A stretch of 64,000 nt of DNA from Tolypocladium sp. Sup5 PDA-1 (taxonomy: Eukaryota; Ascomycota; Sordariomycetes; Hypocreales; Ophiocordycipitaceae): assembly GCA_000750105.3 (NCBI GenBank), contig JPHH03000056.1, positions 124,001 to 188,000 of the forward strand, read 5' to 3'. The notes beneath the pieces are model-generated. The model worked only from the letters and a program-made list of their open reading frames with translations, made no database searches and was not told the origin of the DNA. A program made the position numbers and the translations under genes. This document shows, one piece after another, positions 9,378 through 20,654 of this stretch (its first letter is position 1; each line of letters opens with the position of its first letter).

Positions 9378-12224
9378 TCAAGCAGAGTCAGCCTCGACGG
9401 CGTCCTCGTGCTGCTCAGGGGCAACCTCGGTCTCGGGTGCCCGAACTTCAACTTCAACTTCAGCCTTTGGCGTGGTAACCACGGAAATGATCTCCGAGAT
9501 GGTCTCCGTCGCGACGACCGTCTCCTTGACCGTCTCGGTTACAGTCTCGACGACACGCAGCGTGCTGGTGCTGGTGCTGGTGGGCACGCCCTCGGCAGAC
9601 ACCGCGGTCGGCTCGACCGACGAGGAGCACTGCTCACACGGGTCACCCGCCTCCGTCATCGCCTCCATCGCAGCAGACGCAGTCGAGGACTCAAAGCTGG
9701 TCGTCGCCGTAACAGCCTCGGCGGTGACCACAATCTCCTCCACGGGCGCCCGCGAGGCCGTGACCAGCGGTGGCTCCGGGCTCTTGACGACCGTCTGAAA
9801 CGCCGCCGGGTCGTGCTGCGGAGTGCCGCCGCGAACAGCCAGCATCATGATGAGGATGCTCAGCAGCCCAATCATGACGTTCTTCTTGTCCTGCATCAGC
9901 ACCTTGACGGCCTCGAGGACCAGCTCGGGCAGGGAAGCGCTCTTGTACGCCTGCCGCCGCTCCTCGCGACGCTCACACGCCTCCACGGACGGCGAGGGGG
10001 GCGTCTCCCGTGGAGTAAAGTCGCTCTGTCTGGGGTGTTCAGGGGCCTCCTCGGTGTGCGCCGGCGGCGTGTGTCCGTAAATCTCGCGCAGTCTCTCCTC
10101 GTCCCTCGCGCGGCGGTCATCATAGGCCGAGCTGAGGTCCACGCGAACTTCCGGCGGTGGCGACGAGCGCAGCTCGTGCTCCCGCGTCTCGGGCTGTTCC
10201 ATGTACGACTCTTCGTGCTCGATTTCTTCCTCTTCCTCCTCCTCCTCCTCCAGGGCCAGCTCCTCGGCCATGGCCTCCTGCATCTCCAGGGCGCTCTCCT
10301 GCTCCAGCGCCAGATGCGCGAGCTCCTCCTGCAGGTCCGCGTCCACAATGGGCTCCAGCTCCACGTCCACACGCTCCATCTCCTTCCAGCACGCCTCCCA
10401 CGCGCCGGCCCGCATGAGGCCGTTGCTGGCGTACACCTTGACGCGGAAGACCTTGCCCTGGCCGAGGGAGTCGACTCTGATCTCGGACCGGCACGTGCGG
10501 CACCAGTGCGTCTTGTCGAGGCTGGCCCGTGGCGATCTCGTGTTATCCGCGTAGTCGTCGTCCTCGCTGTCCGCCTCCTCTGGCAGGGACATTTCGTTGG
10601 CTGGGCCCAAGTAGTGGCCGCATTCCAGGATGCGCGCCCGCCTCCTGAGTGGCAGCTCCAGGGCTTCGAGAAGACGCTCCTCGAGGACTTCGTAGTCGTT
10701 CTGGGGGTGAGGCAGCAGGATGCCGCGGTCCGAGACCGTGTCCCCGGTCCTATCCTGCAGCTGTCGCCAGGCCTCCCGCAGCGACTTTGCCTCTGCACTC
10801 AGGCCGCTCGTCTGCGGGCCATCCAGCACGTGGCCCCATGACCAGCGCAGGGGCAGCAGGGTGACGTGCAGCAGCACAAGCGGCGGCGTGGCCCGCTTGA
10901 ACCGCGGCGGCGTCTTCTTGGGGGAGTACTGCGCCGACACGCTCGGCGAGCCGAGGCGGGACACGGTCGGGAGCGGCGTCCTGCGGCTCGACCGCGGGGT
11001 GCCCAGGACCGAGGCCGGCGGCGACGACATCTGCAGCGCGCGGACAGAGGACGGGGAGCGGAACGGCGGCCGTGGCGTGCCCCGGACCGTGGGTATAAAG
11101 TCCTCGTCCTGGTCCGACTGGGGGATGTCGGAGATGCGCGGCGAGCGCGTGCGCTGGGTGATGTTGCGCTGGGAGAGCGTCTGCTCGATCTTGGTCTGCT
11201 CGGCCTCGTCCATGGACCCCATGGAGCTGCGCGGGCTGTTGTCGCTGAAGACGTCGTCTTCGCCTTCGCCTTCGTGGTGGGAGCTGCTATCCCCCGCCTC
11301 GTCCGGGGCGTCGTCGTCGTCGTCGTTTGATATGAGGCTATCGTCGGCCACGGGCTCGTCGGCCACGGACTCGTAGGCCACGGACCCGTCTCCCCCGTAA
11401 GACGGCCGCGTGCTGGGGGCCGCGGATTCGGCGACGTAGCTGTTGTCTTCGGTGGGCGTGGCGCTGTTGGTGGATTCACGCTCGCGGGTGCCGAGCTGGG
11501 CGACGATGTCGCGGGCGGCGGCGTGGATCAGGGCCTCGGTGCGGTGGGATGTGCGGCGGTTGCTGGTTTGAGTTGCGTTGGTGGTGTGGGATGCGAGGGA
11601 CATGGCGGACTGTCGTCTGGAGTTGGGCTCTTCCAGTTCAGCTTCGCTCTCAACAGTCGCTTGGTGATCCAGGACAGACGCAGAGTCGAGCTCGGCAGGG
11701 GTTTCGGCTTCTTCGGTATGCTCCTCCTCGGTGGCCTGTTCGGGTGCCTCGCTTTCCACGATGGAAGCTTCGTGGTCCACTTCAGCCACCTCCGCTGGCT
11801 GCTCGGGCAATTCCTCTGGCTGCTCGAGCAATTCCTCTTCCACGGCCGGGACTGTCGCCTCGTCCTCGGCTGCCTCCTCGGGTGTCTCAGTCTCGACAAT
11901 GGAGGCTTCCTGCTCCTCCACAGTTGGATGTTGGTGAGACTTGCAGTCCGCAACCGAGACTTCCTGCTGGTCAACTTGTGGCGGCTCGTCTGCGGTAGCA
12001 TCGGTGGCGTCCTTGCTCTCGTTGCCGATTACCGTCGTTGGCTCCCCTTCAGGGTGCTGCGAGGCCACATCGACCTCGCTCTTCTCAACCTTGTCCCCCG
12101 CAGCAGCTCCCACAACCTCCTCGTGCTCCATCATCGCCAAGTCGTCGTCGGTCGGGGCGCTCACGCAAGAGGGATCAACGTGTATCTCGAAGTCGAGGTC
12201 CTGGTGCCTGTTCCGTCGTGGCAT
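9378..12224 (-). CDS. large acidic protein with C-terminal membrane segment, function unknown
   Basis: A single exon of 948 residues starting at the ATG at 12224, with a TATA-like run about 30-40 bp upstream. The first 440 residues are disordered and strongly acidic (many EEE/DDD runs). A folded core at about 440-640 carries LLPLRWSWGHVLDGPQ and a WCRTCRSEI zinc-ribbon-like CxxC, followed by RVKVYASNGLM. A Glu tract follows. A predicted transmembrane helix near residues 800-816 (MIGLLSILIMMLAV) precedes a Ser/Thr/Val-rich tail of about 130 residues. I recall homologues in Pezizomycotina carrying the automatic label 'pathway-specific nitrogen regulator', but nothing in the sequence supports transcription-factor activity. 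A membrane or nuclear-envelope location is possible. Confidence 0.7.
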   Translation of the reverse strand: MPRRNRHQDLDFEIHVDPSCVSAPTDDDLAMMEHEEVVGAAAGDKVEKSEVDVASQHPEGEPTTVIGNESKDATDATADEPPQVDQQEVSVADCKSHQHPTVEEQEASIVETETPEEAAEDEATVPAVEEELLEQPEELPEQPAEVAEVDHEASIVESEAPEQATEEEHTEEAETPAELDSASVLDHQATVESEAELEEPNSRRQSAMSLASHTTNATQTSNRRTSHRTEALIHAAARDIVAQLGTRERESTNSATPTEDNSYVAESAAPSTRPSYGGDGSVAYESVADEPVADDSLISNDDDDDAPDEAGDSSSHHEGEGEDDVFSDNSPRSSMGSMDEAEQTKIEQTLSQRNITQRTRSPRISDIPQSDQDEDFIPTVRGTPRPPFRSPSSVRALQMSSPPASVLGTPRSSRRTPLPTVSRLGSPSVSAQYSPKKTPPRFKRATPPLVLLHVTLLPLRWSWGHVLDGPQTSGLSAEAKSLREAWRQLQDRTGDTVSDRGILLPHPQNDYEVLEERLLEALELPLRRRARILECGHYLGPANEMSLPEEADSEDDDYADNTRSPRASLDKTHWCRTCRSEIRVDSLGQGKVFRVKVYASNGLMRAGAWEACWKEMERVDVELEPIVDADLQEELAHLALEQESALEMQEAMAEELALEEEEEEEEEIEHEESYMEQPETREHELRSSPPPEVRVDLSSAYDDRRARDEERLREIYGHTPPAHTEEAPEHPRQSDFTPRETPPSPSVEACERREERRQAYKSASLPELVLEAVKVLMQDKKNVMIGLLSILIMMLAVRGGTPQHDPAAFQTVVKSPEPPLVTASRAPVEEIVVTAEAVTATTSFESSTASAAMEAMTEAGDPCEQCSSSVEPTAVSAEGVPTSTSTSTLRVVETVTETVKETVVATETISEIISVVTTPKAEVEVEVRAPETEVAPEQHEDAVEADSA

Positions 12225-12252
12225 CAGGCGGATGTCCGTCCGCGCCGCGCAA

Positions 12253-12264
12253 GGTATTATATAT
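12253..12264 (-). promoter_or_regulatory. TATA-like box of the acidic protein gene
   Basis: A run reading CTATATATAATA on the minus strand lies about 30-40 bp upstream of the ATG at 12224, the only strong TATA-like element in this intergenic stretch. Assignment is by position only. Confidence 0.4.
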
Positions 12265-12689
12265 AGCGGTCAACACGCCAGCAACAACAGCAAGAGCAGC
12301 AACGCAAAAGTATAAAATAGCACAAAAGCGGTCAAAAGGCCAAAAACACCAGGCAACAGAGACAAATATACAACAAATGCGGCTAGTAGTCGTGCAGCAC
12401 CGGCGAGGCCTGTTTTCTGGGGGGGGCGATGGTGTTGCCCGAGGTGGTTGGTTGGGCGCCGCGGTGAGTTTTGTTTACGGGCGTTGCTGGGCCGACGGGC
12501 GGGCGGTGGTGGGGTGATGGGGGTGACGGCCCAGACGGGACAAAGACCCTGAGAATCAGGTGCGTCTCCATCCGTGACATTAGGGGTCCAGGCGCATGAA
12601 ATTGCGGTTATTTCGTTTCGTAGAGAATTTTTCTTCTCCTCCTTTCTTGAATCGCGTGTTACGGGTATGATGTAATCCTGAGGAACTCG

Positions 12690-12714
12690 TGCCGTGCCGT
12701 GCCGTGCCGTGCCG
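12690..12714. repeat. (TGCCG)5 microsatellite
   Basis: Five perfect tandem copies of TGCCG in the intergenic region between two minus-strand genes. Confidence 0.9.
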
Positions 12715-13066
12715 CTCTCAGTGAGGTGGGTTAAGGTTCAGGGCGGCGGATTACTACAGCAGCTGAGGTGAGGTGCGAACTACAAAAGCAATTAGCAAGC
12801 ACAATAGCAGGCTTCTTCCGTGATTGAAGAGGCGCGCGCTATTGGCTCGAGTATTGACGCGTTGGGCGGCGAGCAGCCAAAAGGGGAACTGTCCAACAGC
12901 GTCACCGACATCCCCACGAGCGCACCGCGGGGACCACGGATGATGACGGGCATCATTACTCGTACGAACGCAATCGAGGGTGACGCAAGTTGGCAAGGTA
13001 TCAAGATCCACGGAGCAAGAACAGACCGTTGACGCCATCTCCGAAACGCCGTTCCGAGTCCCCGTT

Positions 13067-14175
13067 TCATGAGCCCTCCCACGTCCACCCGTGACGCGCA
13101 TACGTCTCCCGCAGGAACTCGACCCCCCGCATAAACGCCCGGTCCTTGACCTCCCTCGCGACGACTGCATCTGGAACTGCATCGCCGTCAGCCTCAGTCT
13201 CGTGTGGTAGGTACGAGTATGTAGAGACGGGCTGTGCGTGAGAGGCTTACCTTCTAGGTACCCGTGGAAACCCTCGTCCACCACCATCGTTTCGACCCTC
13301 GGCCTGTCCCGCACGCCGTCCTCGCCGTTGACGCGCGCCGCAAAGGCCATCTGCTCCGCGTAGAGGATATCCATCGCCGGCACGACGAGCAGGATGCGCC
13401 CCGGGAGGGTCTGCCTCGCCGCCAGCGCGGGACTCAGCCGCGGGTCGTCCATGTGGCTCGCGCGGGCGGGCGCCGCGTACGCGTCGAACAGGGGCACCAG
13501 CACGGCCAGGGGATCGGACTTGGGGAAGTTGGCCGGCCGGGGCTTCTGCGGCGGGCTGAGGCGCAGGTCGAGGGCGGCGTAGAAGGTGACGATGCCCTTG
13601 ATGGCCGTCGGCGATGGCGCCTGGCAGCTGGGCTGCTGGGTCGCTGCCATGGCAAGGTTCCCGCCCGCCGAGAAGCCGCCCACGGTCATGAGCGCTGCGT
13701 CGGCGCCCCATCGGCGCCCTGCATTCTCCTGGATCCAGGCAATGGCCGCGTCGACGTCGTCCACGGCCGCGGGGAAGACGTGCTCCGGCGCGAAGCGGTA
13801 CGTGACGCTGACCACCACGGCGCCCGTCTCGCGGGCCACCCTCTCGTCGAAGGCGGCGTTGCTCTCGGCCAGCCCGCCGATGAAGGACCCGCCGTGGACC
13901 TCGACGTGCAGCGGGCGGAGCTTGCGGCCGCGGCCCGTGCCCGGCGCCCTGAAGACGAGGGCGCGGACGGGGCGGGCCGGCGAGACGGGGAGGTACTCGA
14001 CGGCGAAGGCGCGGGAGAAGAGGTAGGGGACGGTGGCAACGGAGTATGTGATGAGGCAGGTCGGCTGCAGGAGGAGGGTGCGCCAGCGGAGGGGCCAGGG
14101 GATGCGTGGGTTGAGGCAGGCGACGAGCAGCGGCCGGAGCCAGATGCGGAGGGCTCGAAGGAGGCCGGTGATCAT
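13067..14175 (-). CDS. alpha/beta hydrolase, HSL-type esterase/lipase family
   Basis: Exon 1 is 14175-13251 and exon 2 is 13176-13067, across a 74-bp intron, giving 344 residues. It has the alpha/beta-hydrolase-3 signature: oxyanion motif HGGSF at 94-98, nucleophile elbow GFSAGG with Ser169, and probable catalytic Asp269 (PAMD) and His304 (GFHGY). The N terminus has a hydrophobic stretch that may bind membranes. It should cleave short or medium acyl esters; the physiological substrate is unknown. The unspliced frame runs on to 12754 but loses family similarity right after the donor GTAAGC at 13250. Three in-frame acceptors (AG ending at 13177, 13171 or 13165) are possible; the first gives YLEVPDAVV and is preferred. 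Confidence 0.85.
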
Positions 14176-15068
14176 GGTGACGGACGGCGGTCGGCGTGGG
14201 CCGTCGGGTCGCGGAGCGGTGTCGTCAATTGTTCAGGTGAGGATCGATTAATGCTGTGATGCGATGGTTGCGATTGACGACATGGGGCACGACATGGCGG
14301 TCTTTGAGATACAGAGTCAACCTCAGGCATGGACGCGAATGCGACGGTGCTGTGCGGCTGTGAATACGTCCGTCGTCCCCGGTGGCGGACTTGAGCCCAA
14401 TGCGAGGGATACGGACAGCTTCACCGAGGCAAATGCCAGCAAATATGTCGCATAACAGCCATTGCTTGACGAGCAGGTAAAGAACTCGCACAATAAGACG
14501 GTCAATTAACCATCAATTGCAGCCAGAGGCACCATGCAGACACCCGTCGGCTTGCCACATGGCACCTTCGAGACGCTGCCGCCACAAACCCACAATATTG
14601 GCTCATGGCGTTTCGCAGCATTCCGATGGCGATCCGCAAGGCTGCCGTTGTCTCGGGCGCTGCCGCATGTCCCCGCTTCATCGTCGAACCGGTCTCATCG
14701 TCTCGAGTTTCGAAACACTCTTGCCAATTGACTGCAGCATGTAAGACGGTGGGTCTGACATACAAAGATCGGCAGCCAGATATAACCGTCAAGTTGGATC
14801 TCCATGTACGTGGATGCAAAGGGGCATGAAATCTTTCTGTTTTTAATACACAGAGGTAAGATGGCAGCAGTTGGCCAGAGACCCGGCAGCTGAGCCGTCT
14901 CGTCTTGCGTCTCTTCTTCATTTCATTTCATATCCCATTAACAGCGGACTCGACCCGAGCCCGGGCATGAACGCTGGCCCTTGATCAGGGACACGCATGG
15001 CTCAAGAACCGAAGCAACCGCTCACACACCACCTCCGCTTCTCTATCACCCCAAGTCCATCGGCACGC
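14176..15068. other. intergenic region
   Basis: Promoter side of the hydrolase and 3' side of the small secreted protein. Short frames on both strands have no recognisable features. Confidence 0.5.
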
Positions 15069-15567
15069 TTACAGGTCCTCGCAGTAGTCGCCGGTGACGG
15101 TGACGGTGGTCGTCTTGGTGGGCTGGGGAGCGGTGGAGGTCACGGCGGTGATGCCCCAGCACGAGCAGGCGGACGCGTACTTGGTGCCCTCGCCGCAGGA
15201 AGAGGCGTAGGCGGGGACGGCGGTGGGGGCCTCGGTGGCGGCGTGGTACTCGAGGCCGGCGTCGCGGCGGAACTTGGGGGGCGCGTCGGCGTCGACGGTG
15301 ACGGTGACGGTGGTGGTGCTGCGTCTGTCAGTCGATGCTCCGTCGGCACGCAAGAGACGGAGGCGGCGGGGCTCACGTAGCGTCAGGGACGACGGTCGTC
15401 TTCAGGAAGCTGGAGCAGTCGGCCTTGCGGGACTCGATGGGCTTGAGGCCGTCACGGGTGCCGGTGACCTGGCGGGCGCAGTTGTCGCCGCCGCAGCGGC
15501 CATCGCGGACCTCGACGAGGCCGGCAACGGCGGCGGCAACGAACGACAGGATAACGGCGGCCTTCAT
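15069..15567 (-). CDS. small secreted cysteine-containing protein
   Basis: Exon 1 is 15567-15377 and exon 2 is 15318-15069 across a 58-bp intron (GTGAGC..GACGCAG), 146 residues. Residues 1-16 form a clear signal peptide (KAAVILSFVAAAVAG). A first block follows with RCGGDNCARQVTGT and ADCSSF, then a Thr/Val repeat linker (TTTTVTVTV). A second cysteine block (SSCGEGTKYASACSCWG) leads to another TVTVT run and a terminal CEDL. The pattern matches a common Sordariomycete family of small secreted proteins with an N-terminal CxxDNCxRxVTGT motif, of unknown function and often listed among effector candidates. It is read as secreted and possibly O-glycosylated. Confidence 0.8.
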
Positions 15568-18500
15568 CTTGACGGATTGGGTCTGATGGAGACGAGGGAT
15601 GTAGAGCGAGGGGATCGTCGACTTGAAGATTAGGAATTGACCAGGGAAGTCGATGACGGGGGAGCAAGAGGAGAGGGACGGAGGGCGGCGGGCGAGAGGG
15701 CCGGCGGCGGAGAGGACTTATATGGGAGGATGGACGGTGCCCGGCGCTGGGCCTCGCTCGTGGTCCATGGATGGATCTCACCTTGCTCGCTTCTTGGCGG
15801 ATGCAGCCGAGCGGTGCTCGTTACGACTGCAGCTCTGGAGAACCAAAGAACCAAACGACCACGGCCCTGAACCAACCAACATGGGCATGGATCGTACCGG
15901 GGGGCGTGGGCGGAGCTGTGCGACCGTGGCCCGTTTGCCCATCTACCTAATATAAGCGTGCCTGGGTCGGTTCGCAGCCCAGAGGCGCGCCTCTCGCAGG
16001 ACCCGGCCGCGATGCCACCTATCAGAGGCGCGACCTCCCACATGAGGCAGGTCAACGTGCCCGGCGAGAGGGGGTGGCAGCCGCTCCCAAAAAGCCGCCG
16101 CCATCGTGGTCCGTTGGGGAATGGCTCGTTGGAGAGGGGGGCCCTGGTCTGGCATGATCCGGCTTACGGGCTAGTTGCAGTTGGAGACCGAGAGACGGGG
16201 CAGGTTGAGAACCAGGTCGGAGAGGCGGAGCCAGGACGGGCGCTGGTCCCGTCGGTCGGGGCGGTTGAGAGAAGTGAGTGCGTCGATGAACCGAGCGCCG
16301 CCAGGTCAATAATACTGCGTCGGATCGGGTAGGTCAAAGTACAGTAACCGCGAGAGAGAGTTGTAATACGAGTGAAGACAAGCCGGAGTGGCGCCCCGCC
16401 GCTCGGCTCAGCATTGGCCTGCTGCGTGCACCATTGCGGCCAGCGGCGCGCGGGTGCATGGAACATGAAGTGCACAGAGACAGACAGCCAGCCAGATACT
16501 CGTAGACAAAGACCGGCGATGGTTACACGGAGGCTGGAGCAGCGGAGGCGCCCTCGCTCGCTTCGCTTCCCCTCTCCCCGAACCGCACGGTCCGGCCAAT
16601 GCTACGTGCGCGAGGGACGAACAGAGGCCGTTCGCCGGGCGGCGGCTGGCGAGGGGGAACGGCGGGGCGGCTTGCACAAATACGGCCCGACAGGTCGTCA
16701 CTGGGGCAGCTCAGCAGTAGCAGCTGCGTGGCCGAACTGGGGAGGAGGTTGTGCTCCAGAGGCGTTTCCTTGGCGGGCGCGAGATGGCATCAAGTGATAG
16801 ATTGCTCGGACAAACCACAGTACATCAGCAGCAGCGTTGGCCGCGTCTAACCATGGCGTTGGCCGCGCTCGGCGGCATGAATTAAACCATCACGAGTGCC
16901 TCCGTGGTTCTGCAAAGCGATTCACGGCAGCGCGGAATCTCGAGAACATGCGGTCGCCTGGCTACGAGTACCGTGGCGTGCAGCCGTGGCGGCGATTGGC
17001 GGCGATGATCCTGCCCTCTGCTGCACTACTCGTAGCGACATTGCGGAAGACACTGGCGACCACCCGGATCGGCGGCGCCTCCACTCGGTCTCGGTTGTGG
17101 TGATGGAGGCCTCATCAACGATCGCCGTGTTTGTGCTGTACTGTATAGTGCGGTGCCGACTTGTTTGTTTTCTTGCGCTTAAATGGCTTCAGGCTCATTC
17201 CATCTTCTTCAATCGAATCATCTGCCAACGCCGCTGTCCCGATAACCAATGTTCATCTCCGGCCCCGCCCTCCGCTCCCGCACCAAAAGGCCTGCCGCCT
17301 CCCACGTCTCCCCCCCCGGCGCCCTGTCCATGCATTTATCGAATTAATTCAATCTTTAATCAACCCCCCCCAAAGGTCCGCCTGCCGGCCGGGGGTCCCA
17401 CCAGCCCCTCGCCCAAAGCGGCAGTCCACCAAGCCTGCAGCCCTGCTGCTTCACGGCGGCCCCTCTCCGCGCTTTCTTGGGCTGGCGTGAGCTGGGGCGA
17501 GAAGCTGGAAGGGTCCCGTTGGCGCACGTGGAGGGCCGCTGGCGGGTGCTACGGACCTGCCTCGCTGGCAGCACTGATCGTAGAGAGGTCCTCCGTTGGG
17601 GGAGCGTGTTCCCCGCTCAGCGGACCGCCGCCCGTGTGTGATGGGCGACGGATGGAGGATTCTCGCGAATGGATGGTGGGCGTTGCTGCCCACGAGGGCA
17701 TGCCCGGAATCTCAGCCTCCCAGGCACCAGGCGCTGCCTCCACCATGTCTTGCCGCGAGCCCACGTGGGTGGACATGAGGTCCCGGAATGATGGGGCCGA
17801 GGCAGGGGAAATCGGACAAAGAAGGTTTTTATTTTTATTTTTATTGTTATTGTTATTCTTATTTTTTGTCCTTTCTGCTCCAGCAAGAAACTCTATGGGT
17901 CCTTCATCCACGGAGGTTCTACGGACGTACTGAGCACTGTGGCTGGTGACGGTGCTGGCTGATGGCGCCGCCTGTCCCCCCGCCGTCCTCCATCAACGCC
18001 CGTCGGAATTTTTGCCGACGTCGTTCAGACGAGCTGGTGCTATGCCTGAACTCGCTTCGGTAGAGACACCCTCCGTCGGTTGCTCATCCACGACTCGGTG
18101 TTCGCTGCTGAACCTCAATGCCGGCAAAGCTGAGGCCAACGGCCAAAGTAGTTCGCTCAGCGACAGTCAGTCGCTTACACCCACGCGCGATGCGACCATC
18201 TGCCGCCACGACTGACGGACACGACCCGTTCGCCGGGTGTCGCGGTCTGAGAGATTCAAACTGGGGGCCGCAAGAGTGCTGCGTCGGCTGATGGTGCGGC
18301 TGTAACGTGAAGCGAGGCGCCGTGTGGTGAGACTAGATGCCGAATGCAACATGCCCTCGCGGCTCGATGGTCGCACATGTCGCCAAGACCACGTACTGCG
18401 ATTCCCCTCAATACCTTACCTGAACTGCGTCATAACGTGGCTTGGAAAACTATTGTTTCTCTATCGTTATATAGTTCGTGCTATATTTGTACATCCAACT

Positions 18501-18985
18501 CGGAAATGACGCTTGTAGAGTGCTTCTAATCTGCACTTGACCTCTGAAGCCACCATCCACCCGTCTCTCTTGGAACTCCCATTTCTCAACGCCCAACACG
18601 TGTACCAGAGCTCCAAAAAGCAGCTCCGGGGTAAAACAGGCATCGTGTCTAATTCTGAAACGAAAAGCATGCTCACTTCTTCCTGTGCTCGATGGCCTAG
18701 CACAGTCCGTCCTCCTCAACGGTGACCTACCCTATACCGGAAAGGGGCTCCCAGATGTGACTTGATCCAACTATTGTTTGGCACAATAGACGACCAACGC
18801 CGACAGTTGATAGACGTCAATAATAACATGACATGTAGGCTCGGAACGCCATGTCAAGTCTTTTATTAAACCCTTGAATACAAGTACCAACGCTATAAAA
18901 GAGACAGCCGCGGAAACTCCAACAAATATCCCCTCCACGTTCACATCATTACTTATTCACCCATACATCCATTTACATCCATCCA
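15568..18985. other. 3.4-kb stretch without a supported gene
   Basis: GC-rich for most of its length, with many overlapping shadow frames but no signal peptide, domain or convincing intron structure. It holds an AT-rich simple tract at 17825-17868. Its right end is the 3' flank of the membrane protein at 18986. It may hold regulatory DNA or an unrecognised non-coding transcript. Confidence 0.4.
17825..17868. repeat. ATTTTT/ATTGTT simple AT-rich tract
   Basis: Successive TTTTTA units grade into TTGTTA units over about 44 bp in otherwise GC-rich intergenic DNA. Confidence 0.8.
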
Positions 18986-20654
18986 TCACTCACTCTCCCG
19001 CGTCTCCCGCCTGTCCGCCGCCGTCTGGCCAACCACCCTGTCCGTCGGCCCGTGATACCCATGTATCAACTCCTCGTCCACCACGTCCAGCCGCGTCGCC
19101 GGCCGTCCGTCGCTCCGCTCGCGCCGGTGCACCAGCGGCGGCCGCCCGGACGGCCATGCCCCGCTGCTGGCGCCCGGCCGGTGCCGCTCTTCCATGGGGG
19201 ACACCACGCCGGGCGGCGAGCTGGGTAGCTCGGCAATGTACGGCTGGGCCTCGAGCTCCGCCATGAGGGCCGGCGTGCCAGTGTCCGGGCCGCTCGACGC
19301 CGAGGACGCGTCGCTCTGCTGCCGCACGTGCGAGTACAGCGGGCGCGAGTCCCGGCTCATGTGGCTCACCGCGCGGGCCACGACGGACTGCTGCTCGCTG
19401 AACCGCTGCGGCAGGCCCGGCAGGGCGTCGAAGTAGCTGAGCGTCGGGCCGGCCCCGTCGTGCTCCATGCTGGCGTGCCGGCTGGCCGTGCCGCCCACGG
19501 ACTGGAACCCGCCGGCGAAGCTCGTGGGCGTCTGGCCCGCCGACCCGACGACCTCGGGGCTCCCGGCGGAGCCCGCCAGCGAGTCCAGGCCGGGGCTCGG
19601 CCGCGGGTGCGACGGCGGCGGCGAGGCCATCATCAGGGGGTCCACGATCATGGTGTCTGCGTCCGAGTCCGCCGCGTGGACCTGCATCATCTGCGCGCGG
19701 GCCTTCATGTCGTCGAACCGCTTGGAGCTGTCGCTGCACCTGATGCTGCTGCCGCTGCTGCGGCCGCGGCGGCGGGCGCTGAAGCGGCGGAAGAGCAGGA
19801 AGGCGGCGACCAGGGCGATGACGACGAAGGATATGGTCCCGGCGACGATGCCGCCGAGCTGCGCTGCCGAGATACCGCCTCCGCTGCTGGACCCCCCCGT
19901 GGGCGTGACTTTCGGGACGGCCGAGGGGAAGTATTTGAGGACCTTTTGGTCGCCATCGCCCGAGCCGACTGTCGGGAACGCGGTCGGCGGCGCGGGCGAG
20001 GCGACGGTCGTGGCCGTGGTGGTGTATACGATCGCCGAGCCGGGGGCAGAGGAAGTGATGACCATCGTCCTGGTCACTGTCGTCGGGTCGGTAGAGTAGC
20101 ACTGGTTGACGGCGCAGCCCATGCCGTTCGGACAGCACCCGTAGCTCGCAGACGACGGGCAGAGGTAGTGGCTCGACGGACAGCCGAAGGTGTACGGCGA
20201 CCCGGACGGGGGCACGCAGTTGGCGGCCCTCTCGCAGAGGTAGCCATCCGGGCAGCAGCCGCCTTGCGTCGAGTTAGAATAGCCGCTTGCTTGTAGTTTG
20301 GGGTTGAGGATGGGGCTCACCTCCGTAGACGGCCGCGCAGGCATACCACCCGACCTTGGTGCCGCACGTCGACGGCCCCTTTGTGGTCGCGTAGCAGCTC
20401 TCCTTTGCGCAGTCGTAGTTGTCCGGGCAGCAGTCTCCGCCGAGGCTGCTGGGGCAGAGACTCATGCTCACGCCGCAGACGCCGTCGTCCCGCCGGGCCA
20501 GCCCCAGCACGGCGGGCGGCGTGACCTGCGGCTTCTTGCCGACGCGGTGGAGGCCATCGTGTCGTTTCAAGGACTTGGCTTCGACGGGGGAGAGCAGGAG
20601 GGGGATGAGGAGGAGGAGGAGAGTCGTAGGGAATCTGCGATCGGAGGACCTCAT
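18986..20654 (-). CDS. cysteine-rich single-pass membrane protein
   Basis: Exon 1 is 20654-20321 and exon 2 is 20262-18986 across a 58-bp intron (GTGAGC, branch CTAAC, CAAG), 536 residues. A signal peptide covers residues 1-25 (TTLLLLLIPLLLSPVEA). The ectodomain carries repeated cysteine groups (GGDCCPDNYDCAKESC, GGGCCPDGYLC, YGCCPNGMGC) like those of small fungal cell-wall or chitin-binding-type modules. A Ser/Thr linker leads to a transmembrane helix at about 246-269, a basic stop-transfer RRFSARRRGR, and a cytoplasmic tail of about 265 residues rich in Ser, Pro and Gly. It is likely a plasma-membrane surface or sensor-like protein. The start at 20654 is chosen because it begins the signal peptide; upstream in-frame residues are not signal-like. 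Confidence 0.8.

Larger units (their letters stand above)
12225..13066. other. intergenic region with 5-bp tandem repeat
   Basis: Upstream region of the acidic protein gene and 3' region of the hydrolase gene, both on the minus strand. It includes a TATATATA-type box near 12253-12264 (minus-strand promoter) and a (TGCCG)5 tract at 12690-12714. No gene is supported. Confidence 0.5.

Noticed and set aside
9285..10841. 518-codon plus-strand frame
   Set aside because: Antisense shadow of the acidic protein gene.
13264..14259. 331-codon plus-strand frame
   Set aside because: Antisense shadow of the alpha/beta hydrolase, whose catalytic motifs are all on the other strand.
16896..17933. 345-codon plus-strand frame
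   Set aside because: No signal peptide, domain or intron signals; Pro/Ser/Arg composition and a simple-repeat-encoded Leu/Phe run suggest non-coding DNA.
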